Part shown: piece after piece, positions 24,156 to 32,388 of the stretch
How the letters are laid out: each line of letters starts with the position of its first letter
How positions within the stretch are numbered: position 1 is the first letter of the stretch
DNA from: Kolteria novifilia
GTDB taxonomy: Bacteria > Planctomycetota > Planctomycetia > Kolteriales > Kolteriaceae
Assembly (NCBI GenBank): GCA_007748055.1
Contig: CP036279.1
Location: forward strand, 2,666,001-2,730,000
DNA: 64,000 nucleotides
Direction: 5' to 3'
Program-made: the position numbers and the translations under genes
Notes under the pieces: model-generated
Databases searched by the model: none
Seen by the model: only the letters and a program-made list of their open reading frames with translations
Told to the model about the DNA's origin: nothing

Positions 24156-25801
24156 ACGTGCCTTCTCAATGTCGGCATCTTCTTGCTCAGTGACCGCTCG
24201 ACTGCCTTCGCGTCTTGCCGTTGGAGCTCAGTTTCTCGCAATTGCCGCTCCGCCAGCTCGATCATCTTTTTTTCCGCTGGACTCATTCGCTCGCCCTGCT
24301 CACTGCCTGGCGCGGTCGCGGCAAACCGAGCCTTCGCTAGCTGGCGAGAAAGTTCATCCACTTTGGAGTTGATCATTTCTAGGTTCGCTCGTTCGGGCGT
24401 TGCGGTTGCCGCCTCGATCGCGACACCAGCCTTCTCGTCTGCCCGAAACTGATTGAGCAGATCCAGCGTGACATCTTTGCGAAACATGTTTCCGGGGGCA
24501 ATTTGGCCAGACGCGTCGAGCAGTGCTTGCTCTACTGCCTGACCTTGGAATCCGCGGGCTCGCTGATCCCGAAAAACATCCCTCAACGGAGACTCGAGAA
24601 AACGCCTTGTCTCGGTCGCTTTCCGATCATCCTCCTGTTTCTTTCGCGATGCTTCACGTGCGGCTACGAATTCGTCTCGCCTTTGCTGAAGCTGGCTCTT
24701 TTCAAGATCCGCACGATCAGATTGCCGCATGGCCTCGTCGAGATTCTTGGTGACTATCGAGCCGGCGGGGCTGCGAGCGACAAACTCCCTTTGTTCTTCC
24801 GGGGTCCACTTCTCGAACAGATCCTTCCTGGTGATGCTTGTTCGGATGTACTCGTTGTATGCGTGTTGTGCGTCTACTACTTCCTGCCGCGCTTTCTGGG
24901 CCGCTTCGGTGAGTACCGACATCTTCCCAAGGAATTGTCGCTCATCCCTGGCATCCGCCGCCGCCCTCTCCCCTTCGGCCATACCCTTCAGTGCGTCCTC
25001 GATGTGCTCGATGCTAGACAGGTATTCCCGGTTACCGTCGACAGCCGCCTTGCTGGCGTCCGCAGTCTCTTGCAATCGAACACCAAGGCTCAGTACCGCC
25101 CCCGCAAGCGAGGGGACAATAGCAAGCAACGGATTGAAGCTAGCCAAAACGAAACTCATATTGTTCGCTGCCGCCCGCATCCCGTTAACCATCCCCATCT
25201 TGCCGCCCTGGCCGCTCCAGACGGTCAAAAAGTCGTCAACGGCGAACGATAGCTGGGTGACGTTCGCTCCCGCCTGGCCACTGAACTTGAGGAAACCCTT
25301 GCCGGCACCGTTTGCCCGAGCGACATCTTTTCCAGCCGCTTCCAGCCGTTTCTCTAGCACCGCGACCGCCGCCGCATGTTTGAGTGTCTCTTTCGCCGCG
25401 GCTTCATTGCCAGCCTCGGCAAGATGCGATGCCTTCATGAGATCATTTTGCGTGGCCTGAAGGGCGGCTTGTAAACGCGCCTGCGCCGCGATCGCCGCCG
25501 ACAGGTCGCCGCTGACACCCTCGGTGCCGGGAACCTGGATTTGGGACAGGCCTTGCTGTGCGGCCTTCGCCTCGTTGATCCGCTTGCGGGTTTCCTCGAA
25601 CTGCTTGTTGAGGATGAGGATCTTGCTCGAGTGAGCATCGAGAGCGCCTTGCGCCTCCACGCTGCCACTCACCGCCGCGCGTGCCGCCTTCGTCAGCTCG
25701 CCTTGCGTGGCGCGGATAGACGCCTGGAGCTTCGCGTACTCGGCGATCGCCTGCTTGGCGTCCGCGGAGAACTCAAAGACTTCACCCGACGAAACTCCCA
25801 C
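24146..25801 (-). CDS. Tail tape measure protein
   Basis: The protein has 551 residues from GTG at 25801. Long coiled-coil stretches rich in Ala, Glu, Gln and Lys (about 10-180 and 265-540) surround a hydrophobic glycine-rich segment (about 225-255: NMSFVLASFNPLLAIVPSLA). This is the usual plan of a tape measure protein, which sets tail length and passes through the tail tube. The length suggests a short siphovirus tail. It directly follows a gene with a frameshift site, the canonical order in tailed phages. Confidence 0.8.
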   Translation of the reverse strand: MGVSSGEVFEFSADAKQAIAEYAKLQASIRATQGELTKAARAAVSGSVEAQGALDAHSSKILILNKQFEETRKRINEAKAAQQGLSQIQVPGTEGVSGDLSAAIAAQARLQAALQATQNDLMKASHLAEAGNEAAAKETLKHAAAVAVLEKRLEAAGKDVARANGAGKGFLKFSGQAGANVTQLSFAVDDFLTVWSGQGGKMGMVNGMRAAANNMSFVLASFNPLLAIVPSLAGAVLSLGVRLQETADASKAAVDGNREYLSSIEHIEDALKGMAEGERAAADARDERQFLGKMSVLTEAAQKARQEVVDAQHAYNEYIRTSITRKDLFEKWTPEEQREFVARSPAGSIVTKNLDEAMRQSDRADLEKSQLQQRRDEFVAAREASRKKQEDDRKATETRRFLESPLRDVFRDQRARGFQGQAVEQALLDASGQIAPGNMFRKDVTLDLLNQFRADEKAGVAIEAATATPERANLEMINSKVDELSRQLAKARFAATAPGSEQGERMSPAEKKMIELAERQLRETELQRQDAKAVERSLSKKMPTLRRHVQL

Positions 25802-25911
25802 GCTCTTCCTCCAGCCAGTGCAAGTCAGCCCATGTAGGCCAGTAGTCCGGTGCTAGCCCACGTCGCCAACGGAGACTTCGGAGCCACTTGTAGGTGTGCC
25901 GCTTTTTTTTT
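25782..25911 (-). other. Programmed -1 frameshift site (A9) and its alternative reading
   Basis: The slippery run is T9 on the plus strand (25903-25911), read as A AAA AAA in the heptamer pattern X XXY YYZ. The -1 frame continues KRHTYKWLRSLRWRRGLAPD and then YWPTWADLHWLEEERGSFVG, stopping at 25782. The joined product would have about 274 residues. Confidence 0.65.
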
Positions 25912-26605
25912 GCGCCTTCGCGTAAGCCACGAGGTCGGGGCCTCCAAGGCTCGCAAGAACGATCTCGTTGAACATCGCCGCAGACGTGTGGATCAACGCC
26001 AGCCGCAACACCTCATGCCATCCGACGTGGTAGTTGACTGCCAACAGCGCGACAGCGTACTCGGCGAACTCCAGGTGCGAGAACCGGAAGCTTTCACTGC
26101 TGTTCGCTCGATCGTGCCATACCACCGACATTTCCATGAGCTTCTCGTAGCCGGGAAGCAACGACAGCGAGAAGGCTCCGTCATCGCCGATGGTGTAGGC
26201 CATCGGCATCGTGTTCGCCGGGCTTGGTACGTGGACGCACGGGATCACCCACTTGTTGCCGTCACCAAGCTCGACTGGATGGCCTTCGACCTGCTTGGGT
26301 CGCTCGAGGTCGGATGGACCTGGCGGGTTTTCAGACTCCCAGCCAAGGTAGTGAGTGACCTGGTCTCCATTGCGCACTGGGTGCCACGTCTGTTTGTCGG
26401 GGTAGATGCCGCACTTCGCGGCCTTCCCACCGCCCGGCTCGACGACGATCACGGCGCCCATGCCGCCGTCGGGACCGTCGCGATAGACCTTCGACGACGT
26501 CTTGATCTTGGCGCCAGCGAGATGATCGAGTTCACACGCCGCGGGGATCTGCTTCGGATCGTAGAAGGGCTCGGCCTTCGGGAAGTAGTAGAGGAGGCTA
26601 CTCAC
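25853..26605 (-). CDS. Tail-assembly chaperone-type protein (G-like), with -1 frameshift option
   Basis: The zero-frame protein has 250 residues. Its place immediately before the tape measure gene is that of lambda G/GT. Near its end the codons CAA AAA AAA A form a run of nine A. Slipping back one base there replaces the last 16 residues by about 40 new ones ending at 25782, 20 bases inside the tape measure gene. The alternative tail is Trp/Arg-rich and has no stop until that point. The long N-terminal part (residues 1-120) is not recognised. Confidence 0.65.
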   Translation of the reverse strand: MSSLLYYFPKAEPFYDPKQIPAACELDHLAGAKIKTSSKVYRDGPDGGMGAVIVVEPGGGKAAKCGIYPDKQTWHPVRNGDQVTHYLGWESENPPGPSDLERPKQVEGHPVELGDGNKWVIPCVHVPSPANTMPMAYTIGDDGAFSLSLLPGYEKLMEMSVVWHDRANSSESFRFSHLEFAEYAVALLAVNYHVGWHEVLRLALIHTSAAMFNEIVLASLGGPDLVAYAKAQKKSGTPTSGSEVSVGDVG

Positions 26606-26868
26606 TCATCGTCTCCCGTCGGCTCTTGAGGCTCGGGCGCCACCGTGGGCTCTTCCTTGGGCGGAGTGCCGATCAGTTGACCACGAGCGTAGACGTAGCC
26701 CTGTCGCCGGTAGTCGTCGATGAGGCCAGCAGCCTCTTCCGCCGGGACCTCTCGGACGATCAGTAGATCGACGAGCGGCCTCGGGATCAGCTTCTCCGAG
26801 TCGGCTTGCGCTGCGTCTCGGATCGCCTTGATTCTCGCGGCGTCGTTGGCTGTGCTTTCCTTCGTCAC
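26602..26868 (-). CDS. Hypothetical tail-operon protein
   Basis: The protein has 88 residues with a helical centre (RIKAIRDAAQADSEKLIPRP) and an acidic proline-rich end. It shares an ATGA junction with the following chaperone-like gene and follows the probable tail tube. It may be a tail-completion or chaperone partner; no family was recognised. Confidence 0.5.
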   Translation of the reverse strand: MTKESTANDAARIKAIRDAAQADSEKLIPRPLVDLLIVREVPAEEAAGLIDDYRRQGYVYARGQLIGTPPKEEPTVAPEPQEPTGDDE

Positions 26869-26876
26869 ATCTCACC

Positions 26877-27806
26877 TCATTCCGACAGGGCTTGGTCAGT
26901 CGCGAACACAACCATTTCATTGGTCCCATCGAAGATTGGCTTGAGGACCACGGTCGACTCCGCGTCCGAGTCGTTGGAGCCGCCGCCCTCCTCCCAGAAA
27001 ATCAGCCCATCGTCGACCGTCATCGTGATGTGCTCCTCTTCCGTGTCCGCCGTCACCGAGCTTCGATTTGGCATGTGACGAAGAGCGATCACGCTGTCGG
27101 TCGCACTCTGAGCTGTCCCGCTGATCCCGTAGGTGTTGAGTATGGACAAGTCCGAGGTCGGGAACCGGAACTCGGGCTCGCGTGCCTGGATGTGCACGCG
27201 TGTTGGATAGATCTGGTCCATGGCTCGCGCGGCTTCCTCGGAAAGCCCGAAGTCAAACGAACCTGACGTGAAGCTGTCACCTGTCGTGCCGTTGATGGTG
27301 ACCGGGCCCGCGCGGAACATCTCCCCGATGACTGGCGTCCCGCTCATGGTCTGGCTGACACTCAGGATCAACGGAGCGTTGGTCCCGTCGAATGTCGCAA
27401 TGATGTCAAACTCGATCGTCGCCGGCGGCTCTAACCCCCAGGTCAGACGACGAGGCACAATTAGCCCCTTGTTCATCGCGCCTTTCACGCACGCCGTCGC
27501 GTCTCGCACGCCACCATCGGGAAGATTGACGAAGTAGTTCTCGACGGTGGTGTAGGTCGTGGACTGAGGGAACGCGAAGCCCGACATCGCGACGTTCGAC
27601 AAAAACGTCTCGACATCCGAGCACGTGGCCGACAGGCGAGGGGCAACCTCGGTCACCGCGATCCAGGACGCGTCTGGCTGACCCGCAGCGCGACGCAACA
27701 GCGTCTGGATGCCCGAGGACAGGTTCTTCGACTCGAGCCCTTCGAGATTCCAGGTCGAGGACCCATTCACCACGATTCGGCCGAGCGTGTAACGTTCGTG
27801 TGCCAT
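26877..27806 (-). CDS. Probable major tail (tube) protein
   Basis: The protein has 309 residues, beta-rich and acidic, with no membrane or catalytic motif. Position supports the call: after the head-tail joining genes and before the tail-assembly and tape measure genes. The internal segment ATIEFDIIATFDGTNAPLIL and the AHERYTLGRIVVNG start fit a tube fold, but this is inference from order. Confidence 0.55.
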   Translation of the reverse strand: MAHERYTLGRIVVNGSSTWNLEGLESKNLSSGIQTLLRRAAGQPDASWIAVTEVAPRLSATCSDVETFLSNVAMSGFAFPQSTTYTTVENYFVNLPDGGVRDATACVKGAMNKGLIVPRRLTWGLEPPATIEFDIIATFDGTNAPLILSVSQTMSGTPVIGEMFRAGPVTINGTTGDSFTSGSFDFGLSEEAARAMDQIYPTRVHIQAREPEFRFPTSDLSILNTYGISGTAQSATDSVIALRHMPNRSSVTADTEEEHITMTVDDGLIFWEEGGGSNDSDAESTVVLKPIFDGTNEMVVFATDQALSE

Positions 27807-27814
27807 GATTTCCT

Positions 27815-28381
27815 CTACGCTGCGCGTCCGTTGATCACGAACCGTTCGTTGCCTAGCGTTTCCGCGTCGAACTCTCGCACGAACGTCGTCTTGGCCCGCC
27901 GTTGGAGATCGCGCGTTTCAGACGGGAGAACTTCCGAAATCTCACCGACGTTTTTGGGATTGATCGGGTGCCCAAGCTTGAGCGGCACCCGAACGGTTTG
28001 TTTCGAACTCGTCGCCGTCTTCTTGATGTTGAAGCTCGACGCTTCTCGCTTGGTCATCAGGTCGCGTGTCGTCCCCGTGCGAATCCACGAGATCCTCGGT
28101 TCCGCCGCCGGAACCTTCACCGCGAATTTGTTCCGAGAGAACGGGCGGTAAAACTTCGCCCGTTTCTTGATCTCGAGCGTCTTGCGAGACCGACGCGCGA
28201 AGGTGTATCGCTGGCTGTTTCCCGGCAAAAACTTGAGCGGAAGGAACTCACGGATCCACATCACCGCCGCTTCGTGCAATGAGTTGCGGACCATGTCGTT
28301 CCATCGACGCTGTGGAATGTCCTTCGAAAGCTTCCGCTTTCTCTGGATGACCACGGATAGCGGCACAAGTGCCAGCATCAC
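27815..28381 (-). CDS. Head-tail/tail-completion protein (HK97 gp10-like position)
   Basis: The protein has 188 residues, strongly basic, with an early helical part and a beta-rich end. Very basic 130-190-residue proteins at this place, two genes before the tube, are commonly HK97 gp10/neck or minor tail proteins. No diagnostic motif was seen. Confidence 0.45.
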   Translation of the reverse strand: MMLALVPLSVVIQRKRKLSKDIPQRRWNDMVRNSLHEAAVMWIREFLPLKFLPGNSQRYTFARRSRKTLEIKKRAKFYRPFSRNKFAVKVPAAEPRISWIRTGTTRDLMTKREASSFNIKKTATSSKQTVRVPLKLGHPINPKNVGEISEVLPSETRDLQRRAKTTFVREFDAETLGNERFVINGRAA

Positions 28382-28872
28382 CGCCTCCGGCCGTACTCGA
28401 CGCGAAACGTTGTCATGAGGTAGTCACCCTTGTTGGGCTGGCTCTGTGTTTCCTTTGGAGGTAGCCCCAGGCTCGACAGCGTGATTCCGTCATCCTGAGC
28501 GACTGCCAGACGAAGTTTGGTGCCGTCTTGAGCCAGGTCGTACATCTCGTCGATGATCGCGCCGATCTGGCTCTCGAACCACGTCAGGGCGTCCGCGATG
28601 TTCTCATCGCCCTGGTAGGCCTCTGGAGTGTCCAACTCAATGTGGATCTCGCACGTCCCGCCGACGTGCCCCGATCGTGAATGCCGCGTGTCATCCGAAC
28701 TAGCGACTACGGCAAACGGTCTGGCCGGGTTCGCCACCGCCTCGACGTAGACCCGCGTGCTTGCGTCCTCGACTTCCGCCGCCGTGCATAGGTCGATGAA
28801 TGTCTCCGACTCCGCCACCAACTCCGCGCAGAGAGCCAAGGGCTTCGCGATCGGCCCGGTTGCGGTCACCAT
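28378..28872 (-). CDS. Tail-terminator/completion-type protein
   Basis: The protein has 164 residues from ATG at 28872, which overlaps the previous stop (ATGA). The sequence has alternating strands and a helix (ENIADALTWFESQIGAIIDE), compatible with a tail-terminator (gpU-like) fold. Assignment is from order only. Confidence 0.45.
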   Translation of the reverse strand: MVTATGPIAKPLALCAELVAESETFIDLCTAAEVEDASTRVYVEAVANPARPFAVVASSDDTRHSRSGHVGGTCEIHIELDTPEAYQGDENIADALTWFESQIGAIIDEMYDLAQDGTKLRLAVAQDDGITLSSLGLPPKETQSQPNKGDYLMTTFRVEYGRRR

Positions 28873-29237
28873 CAAATGGTCTCCCGTCGCCCGCGACGTG
28901 ACTTGAGGACGTCGCCGATCGCAATGAGGTTCAGGGTCGTCATGAAGTCCATTCCACGCGTGACGCCGGTGATACTCCAAGTCGTCGTGCCGTCGCTGAT
29001 TGTTTCGCCTCGCTGCGGGCTTTCGACGTCGCTGCTCTTCACTCGGGCCATCGCGGTCTTCCGCTCTTCTTCACCTTCGTCGAGGATCTGAACACCGAAA
29101 CCAGCGTCGTAGACCATGATGGCTCTGATCGTCGTCGCACTTCCTCCGTCGGGCGTGTACGTGATCTCTTGCGCAAAGTGATTCGTGTTCAAAATCGCTT
29201 TGTCGACGTGGTTCCTGATCTGGTCACGCAGCCCCAC
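28872..29237 (-). CDS. Head-tail joining-type protein
   Basis: The protein has 121 residues: MGLRDQIRNHVDKAILNTNH, then beta strands, a GETISDGTTTWSITG segment and a basic end. This resembles lambda FII/ATP-type head-tail connectors in size, in the beta barrel pattern (T-W-x-I-x-G-V near the middle) and in position after the capsid. Confidence 0.55.
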   Translation of the reverse strand: MGLRDQIRNHVDKAILNTNHFAQEITYTPDGGSATTIRAIMVYDAGFGVQILDEGEEERKTAMARVKSSDVESPQRGETISDGTTTWSITGVTRGMDFMTTLNLIAIGDVLKSRRGRRETI

Positions 29238-29240
29238 GGC

Positions 29241-29924
29241 TTACAACTCCTTGAACTCCACCGAGAATCGGTCGATCTGGAGCGTGCCTACGTTCGTGTT
29301 GGCCGCTTTTTGGATCTGAGCGAAGAACTGGAGGCCTGCCGTGTAGTTGGCCACGCTGAACGTCGTGCTCTCGGCGACACGCTTGAGACCATAGCCGCCG
29401 TCCATGTAGAAACGGACGTCCGACAACCCCTGCGTAAAGTCGATGACGAATCGCTTCCAGGTGGTGGCAAGCGTTTCACCCGTGGCGACGTCGTTGTTGT
29501 CATTCGTTCCATCATCGGATTCGACAAGCACTGCCCCCGAGCCGTCTCCGAGCACCCGGAACAACAATGCTTCCGTGATGGAGTCGATGGCGTCGTTTCG
29601 AGCCGACGTGAGTCCGAACGCTACCATCGTCGTTGCAGTCGTCCCAAGAGCCGTACTCAACCTCGCGCGAAACTCGACGCTCTTGAGCCGCTCGATGTCG
29701 TAGCCCAAGACATCGCCCGAGTAGGCGCAGGCGTTCTGGACTTCGCTGTCGGCCGAGAGAGCGGCCTGGAGTACGCCAACGGCGTCGACGGCCGAGACGT
29801 AGCCAACCGTTGGCGGGCCGGAACCGGTGATTGCCTGAATGAACTGCGAGCCGGATTCGTCCCCCGCGGCGGAGAGCGACCCCTCACCGAGGAAGTGGTG
29901 ATCGATGCGAAACGTGTCAGCCAT
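29241..29924 (-). CDS. Hypothetical virion protein (decoration/structural)
   Basis: The protein has 227 residues. Its strands resemble a jelly-roll lectin-like fold: a start with FRIDHHFLGEGSLSAAGD, then VEFRARLSTALG, TWKRFVIDF and FYMDGGYGLKRV. It lies directly after the capsid gene, so it is probably a capsid decoration or coat-associated protein. Confidence 0.5.
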   Translation of the reverse strand: MADTFRIDHHFLGEGSLSAAGDESGSQFIQAITGSGPPTVGYVSAVDAVGVLQAALSADSEVQNACAYSGDVLGYDIERLKSVEFRARLSTALGTTATTMVAFGLTSARNDAIDSITEALLFRVLGDGSGAVLVESDDGTNDNNDVATGETLATTWKRFVIDFTQGLSDVRFYMDGGYGLKRVAESTTFSVANYTAGLQFFAQIQKAANTNVGTLQIDRFSVEFKEL

Positions 29925-29979
29925 GATCAGACCTTTCGAAGTTGGTAGCTTGCCCGAGAAAGACGACTGCTAGCGACGG

Positions 29980-32388
29980 TTATCCGGCCGACGTGCCGTC
30001 GTTGTAAACGATGTTCACCCAGTCAATCGCCTTGACGCCGAAGGTCTGGTGAATGGTGAACTTCCGCCCCTTCTTGTCGAAGTCGAACTCGTCTTCGAGG
30101 ATTGGCGACTCCTCTCCGCGAAGGAACGAGACCTCGATGTGATCGGCATCCTGCCAGGCGCCGAGACCGTAGTAGGCCACCGGATCATTTAGATCAAGCT
30201 GGCCCTCGACGACTGGAGTCACGCGGTTACGCCAAATGTTGGCAACGCCCGAGTTCGTCCCTTCGGGATTCGACACCGAGTTGAGCAGCTCGAGCGTCAC
30301 GCCCTCGAGCGCCGCCGGAACGAGCAAGAACCGCATCTCGTGGTTGAGGATGATTTCAGGCTTGTTCGGGTCCGTCTGGAGTCGAATCAGCCGCTTCATT
30401 TCGTTGAGCTGAGCAACGCTCGGCGCGCCCGTGGTGTCCACGATGTTGTTGTGGTTCGCGTGAAAGAGCGTCGTGTTGTCACGCATCGTTGGGTTACCGG
30501 TCAACACCGCGTAGACAGCTCGGTTGATCGTACGTTCCGCCGCTCGCGTTTGCCGGATCGTCAGCGTGGTGAAAGCTCCGAGATCGTCGTTGATGAGCAT
30601 CTGTCGCGTGAACGAGTAGGCCTTGCCACGAGTCTCGACGGCGTAATCTTCCCCCGAATCCTTCAGCTCATCCTCGGGAAACGCCTTGTCCTCGGGAATC
30701 ACTTCGAGGTCAGACACCCCGCTCAATCGCACGCGATGGATGTTCTTGAAGTCGGAAACCGACTCGGCCTGATGCACCCATTGCCGCCACGTCGACGGAG
30801 CCTCGGCGTAAGCCATGAGCAACGTCTTATTCGCGGCGTCTCGAAGCAATTCGGGAAACGAGCCCGTGGTATGGAAGCCGCCACCTCCGAGAGCGCCCGC
30901 CTTGGGCACTCCCTCGAACTCCCAGCCGAGAGCAAGCTTCGCTAGTGGCGTGGGGTCCATTCCCCGCGTGGAGATGCCTTCTCGGTTCAGGCACTCCGCC
31001 GCGATGTCAATCAGCCGCATGCCTCGAAAAATGTTCGCGTCGGGGTGGATCTTGCGAGCCTGACCGGTGAACCGAATGCCGGCGGGATGACCTCTGTCGT
31101 ACACCCGCTCGTAATTGCACAACTTGAGCCGACCGGTCGAGTCCCGTGCAAAGTTGGACGCCGCCGCCTCGCTTCCGCCAACGCGGAATGCAAGGCCGTC
31201 GGACACTGTCTCGTAGAACTTCTCGTTTGACGAGGGGCCAACCTCGAAACTTCCGCGAGGGGCCGCCGTCTCCGATTCGGTGAGCGCCTTGAGCACGCGA
31301 GCGCGAGCGGAGTCAAGCGACGCGCCAGAGCTGACCAACTCTTCCTTGAGCTTGTCAGCGTCGCCGATGCGCGGGCCATGGACCTTGACCATCGCTTCGA
31401 TCTCGGTCACCCGCTCACGCTCTTCTTGCCGGGCCTTCGTTGCCACGGCCTCCATGTCAACGGTCTCGACCTCGGTGGTCGTCTCGGCTTCTTGCTTGGT
31501 CATCTGCATTCCCTCGACTCTTACACGAGCACCGCCCGGCCGAGACGTTCGGCTCGACAGTTCCTCGATTACCTGACTCAGTGTTCCAACGCGATCGGCC
31601 AGCCCCGCCTCGACCGCTTGCTGTCCGACGTAGACCCGTCCGTCCGCGACCGATCGCACCGCCGACATCGACATGCCACGGTTCTCGGCGACGGCCGCCA
31701 TGAACATTTCGTGGAACGAATCGACACGCTCTTGCAACATCGCCCGCTCGTCGTCGGTCATGGCTTTTGAGCGATGCCCCGCCGTCTTCATGTCGCCGGC
31801 CTGAACGATCGTCGTCTTGATGCCGCGTTCCGCTTCCGCCTGCGAATGCTCGCGGAAGACCGCGAACACACCGATGCTCCCGACGCTCGCCGAGTCGGTC
31901 GTCACGACCTCGCTCGCCGCCGATGCGATCCAGTAGGCGGCCGACGCGGCCAGATCGTTGGCGACGGCGACGATGCGTTTCTTGTTGCGAGCCTCGACGA
32001 TGACATGACTCAGCTCGCTTGGACCATTAACCGAACCTCCCGGACTGTCGACGTCGAGCACGATCGCGGAGACGCTGTCGTCGTTGGCGAGCGCCTCAAT
32101 GTCTCGGACAAGCAGCTCGGTCGACGTCCCGCCGCTGATCTCGACGAACAGGTTCATCCGCTTCTCGATGACGCCGAAGACGGACACGACGGCGACGTTG
32201 CCGTGCATGACGATCTCGTGCGATTCCGTCGGCCCGCCGATGAACGCGGCGACTTCGTCTTGCGTGAAGAAGACGCCCTCTTGCCGAGCCTCAATCAGCG
32301 TCTCGATGTCCGCCGCCTTCTCTGGCAGGATCGCCAGCGGCGTTGAGTAGAAGGCGTTCGCGATCTTGTTGATGCGTCGCGCGGTCAT
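29980..32388 (-). CDS. ClpP-like prohead protease fused to major capsid protein
   Basis: The protein has 802 residues from ATG at 32388 (ATGA overlap with the portal gene). Residues about 60-290 are an S49/ClpP-like protease: DVDSPGGSVNGP, the nucleophile Ser149 in LAASAAYWIA, and Lys201 in AGDMKTAGH as the probable general base. A charged helical, scaffold-like stretch follows (about 320-400). The rest (about 430-800) is a Mu/HK97-type major capsid protein with the TLFHANHNN and HTTGSFPELL segments. Protease, scaffold and shell are therefore made as one chain, to be cut during assembly. Confidence 0.85.
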   Translation of the reverse strand: MTARRINKIANAFYSTPLAILPEKAADIETLIEARQEGVFFTQDEVAAFIGGPTESHEIVMHGNVAVVSVFGVIEKRMNLFVEISGGTSTELLVRDIEALANDDSVSAIVLDVDSPGGSVNGPSELSHVIVEARNKKRIVAVANDLAASAAYWIASAASEVVTTDSASVGSIGVFAVFREHSQAEAERGIKTTIVQAGDMKTAGHRSKAMTDDERAMLQERVDSFHEMFMAAVAENRGMSMSAVRSVADGRVYVGQQAVEAGLADRVGTLSQVIEELSSRTSRPGGARVRVEGMQMTKQEAETTTEVETVDMEAVATKARQEERERVTEIEAMVKVHGPRIGDADKLKEELVSSGASLDSARARVLKALTESETAAPRGSFEVGPSSNEKFYETVSDGLAFRVGGSEAAASNFARDSTGRLKLCNYERVYDRGHPAGIRFTGQARKIHPDANIFRGMRLIDIAAECLNREGISTRGMDPTPLAKLALGWEFEGVPKAGALGGGGFHTTGSFPELLRDAANKTLLMAYAEAPSTWRQWVHQAESVSDFKNIHRVRLSGVSDLEVIPEDKAFPEDELKDSGEDYAVETRGKAYSFTRQMLINDDLGAFTTLTIRQTRAAERTINRAVYAVLTGNPTMRDNTTLFHANHNNIVDTTGAPSVAQLNEMKRLIRLQTDPNKPEIILNHEMRFLLVPAALEGVTLELLNSVSNPEGTNSGVANIWRNRVTPVVEGQLDLNDPVAYYGLGAWQDADHIEVSFLRGEESPILEDEFDFDKKGRKFTIHQTFGVKAIDWVNIVYNDGTSAG

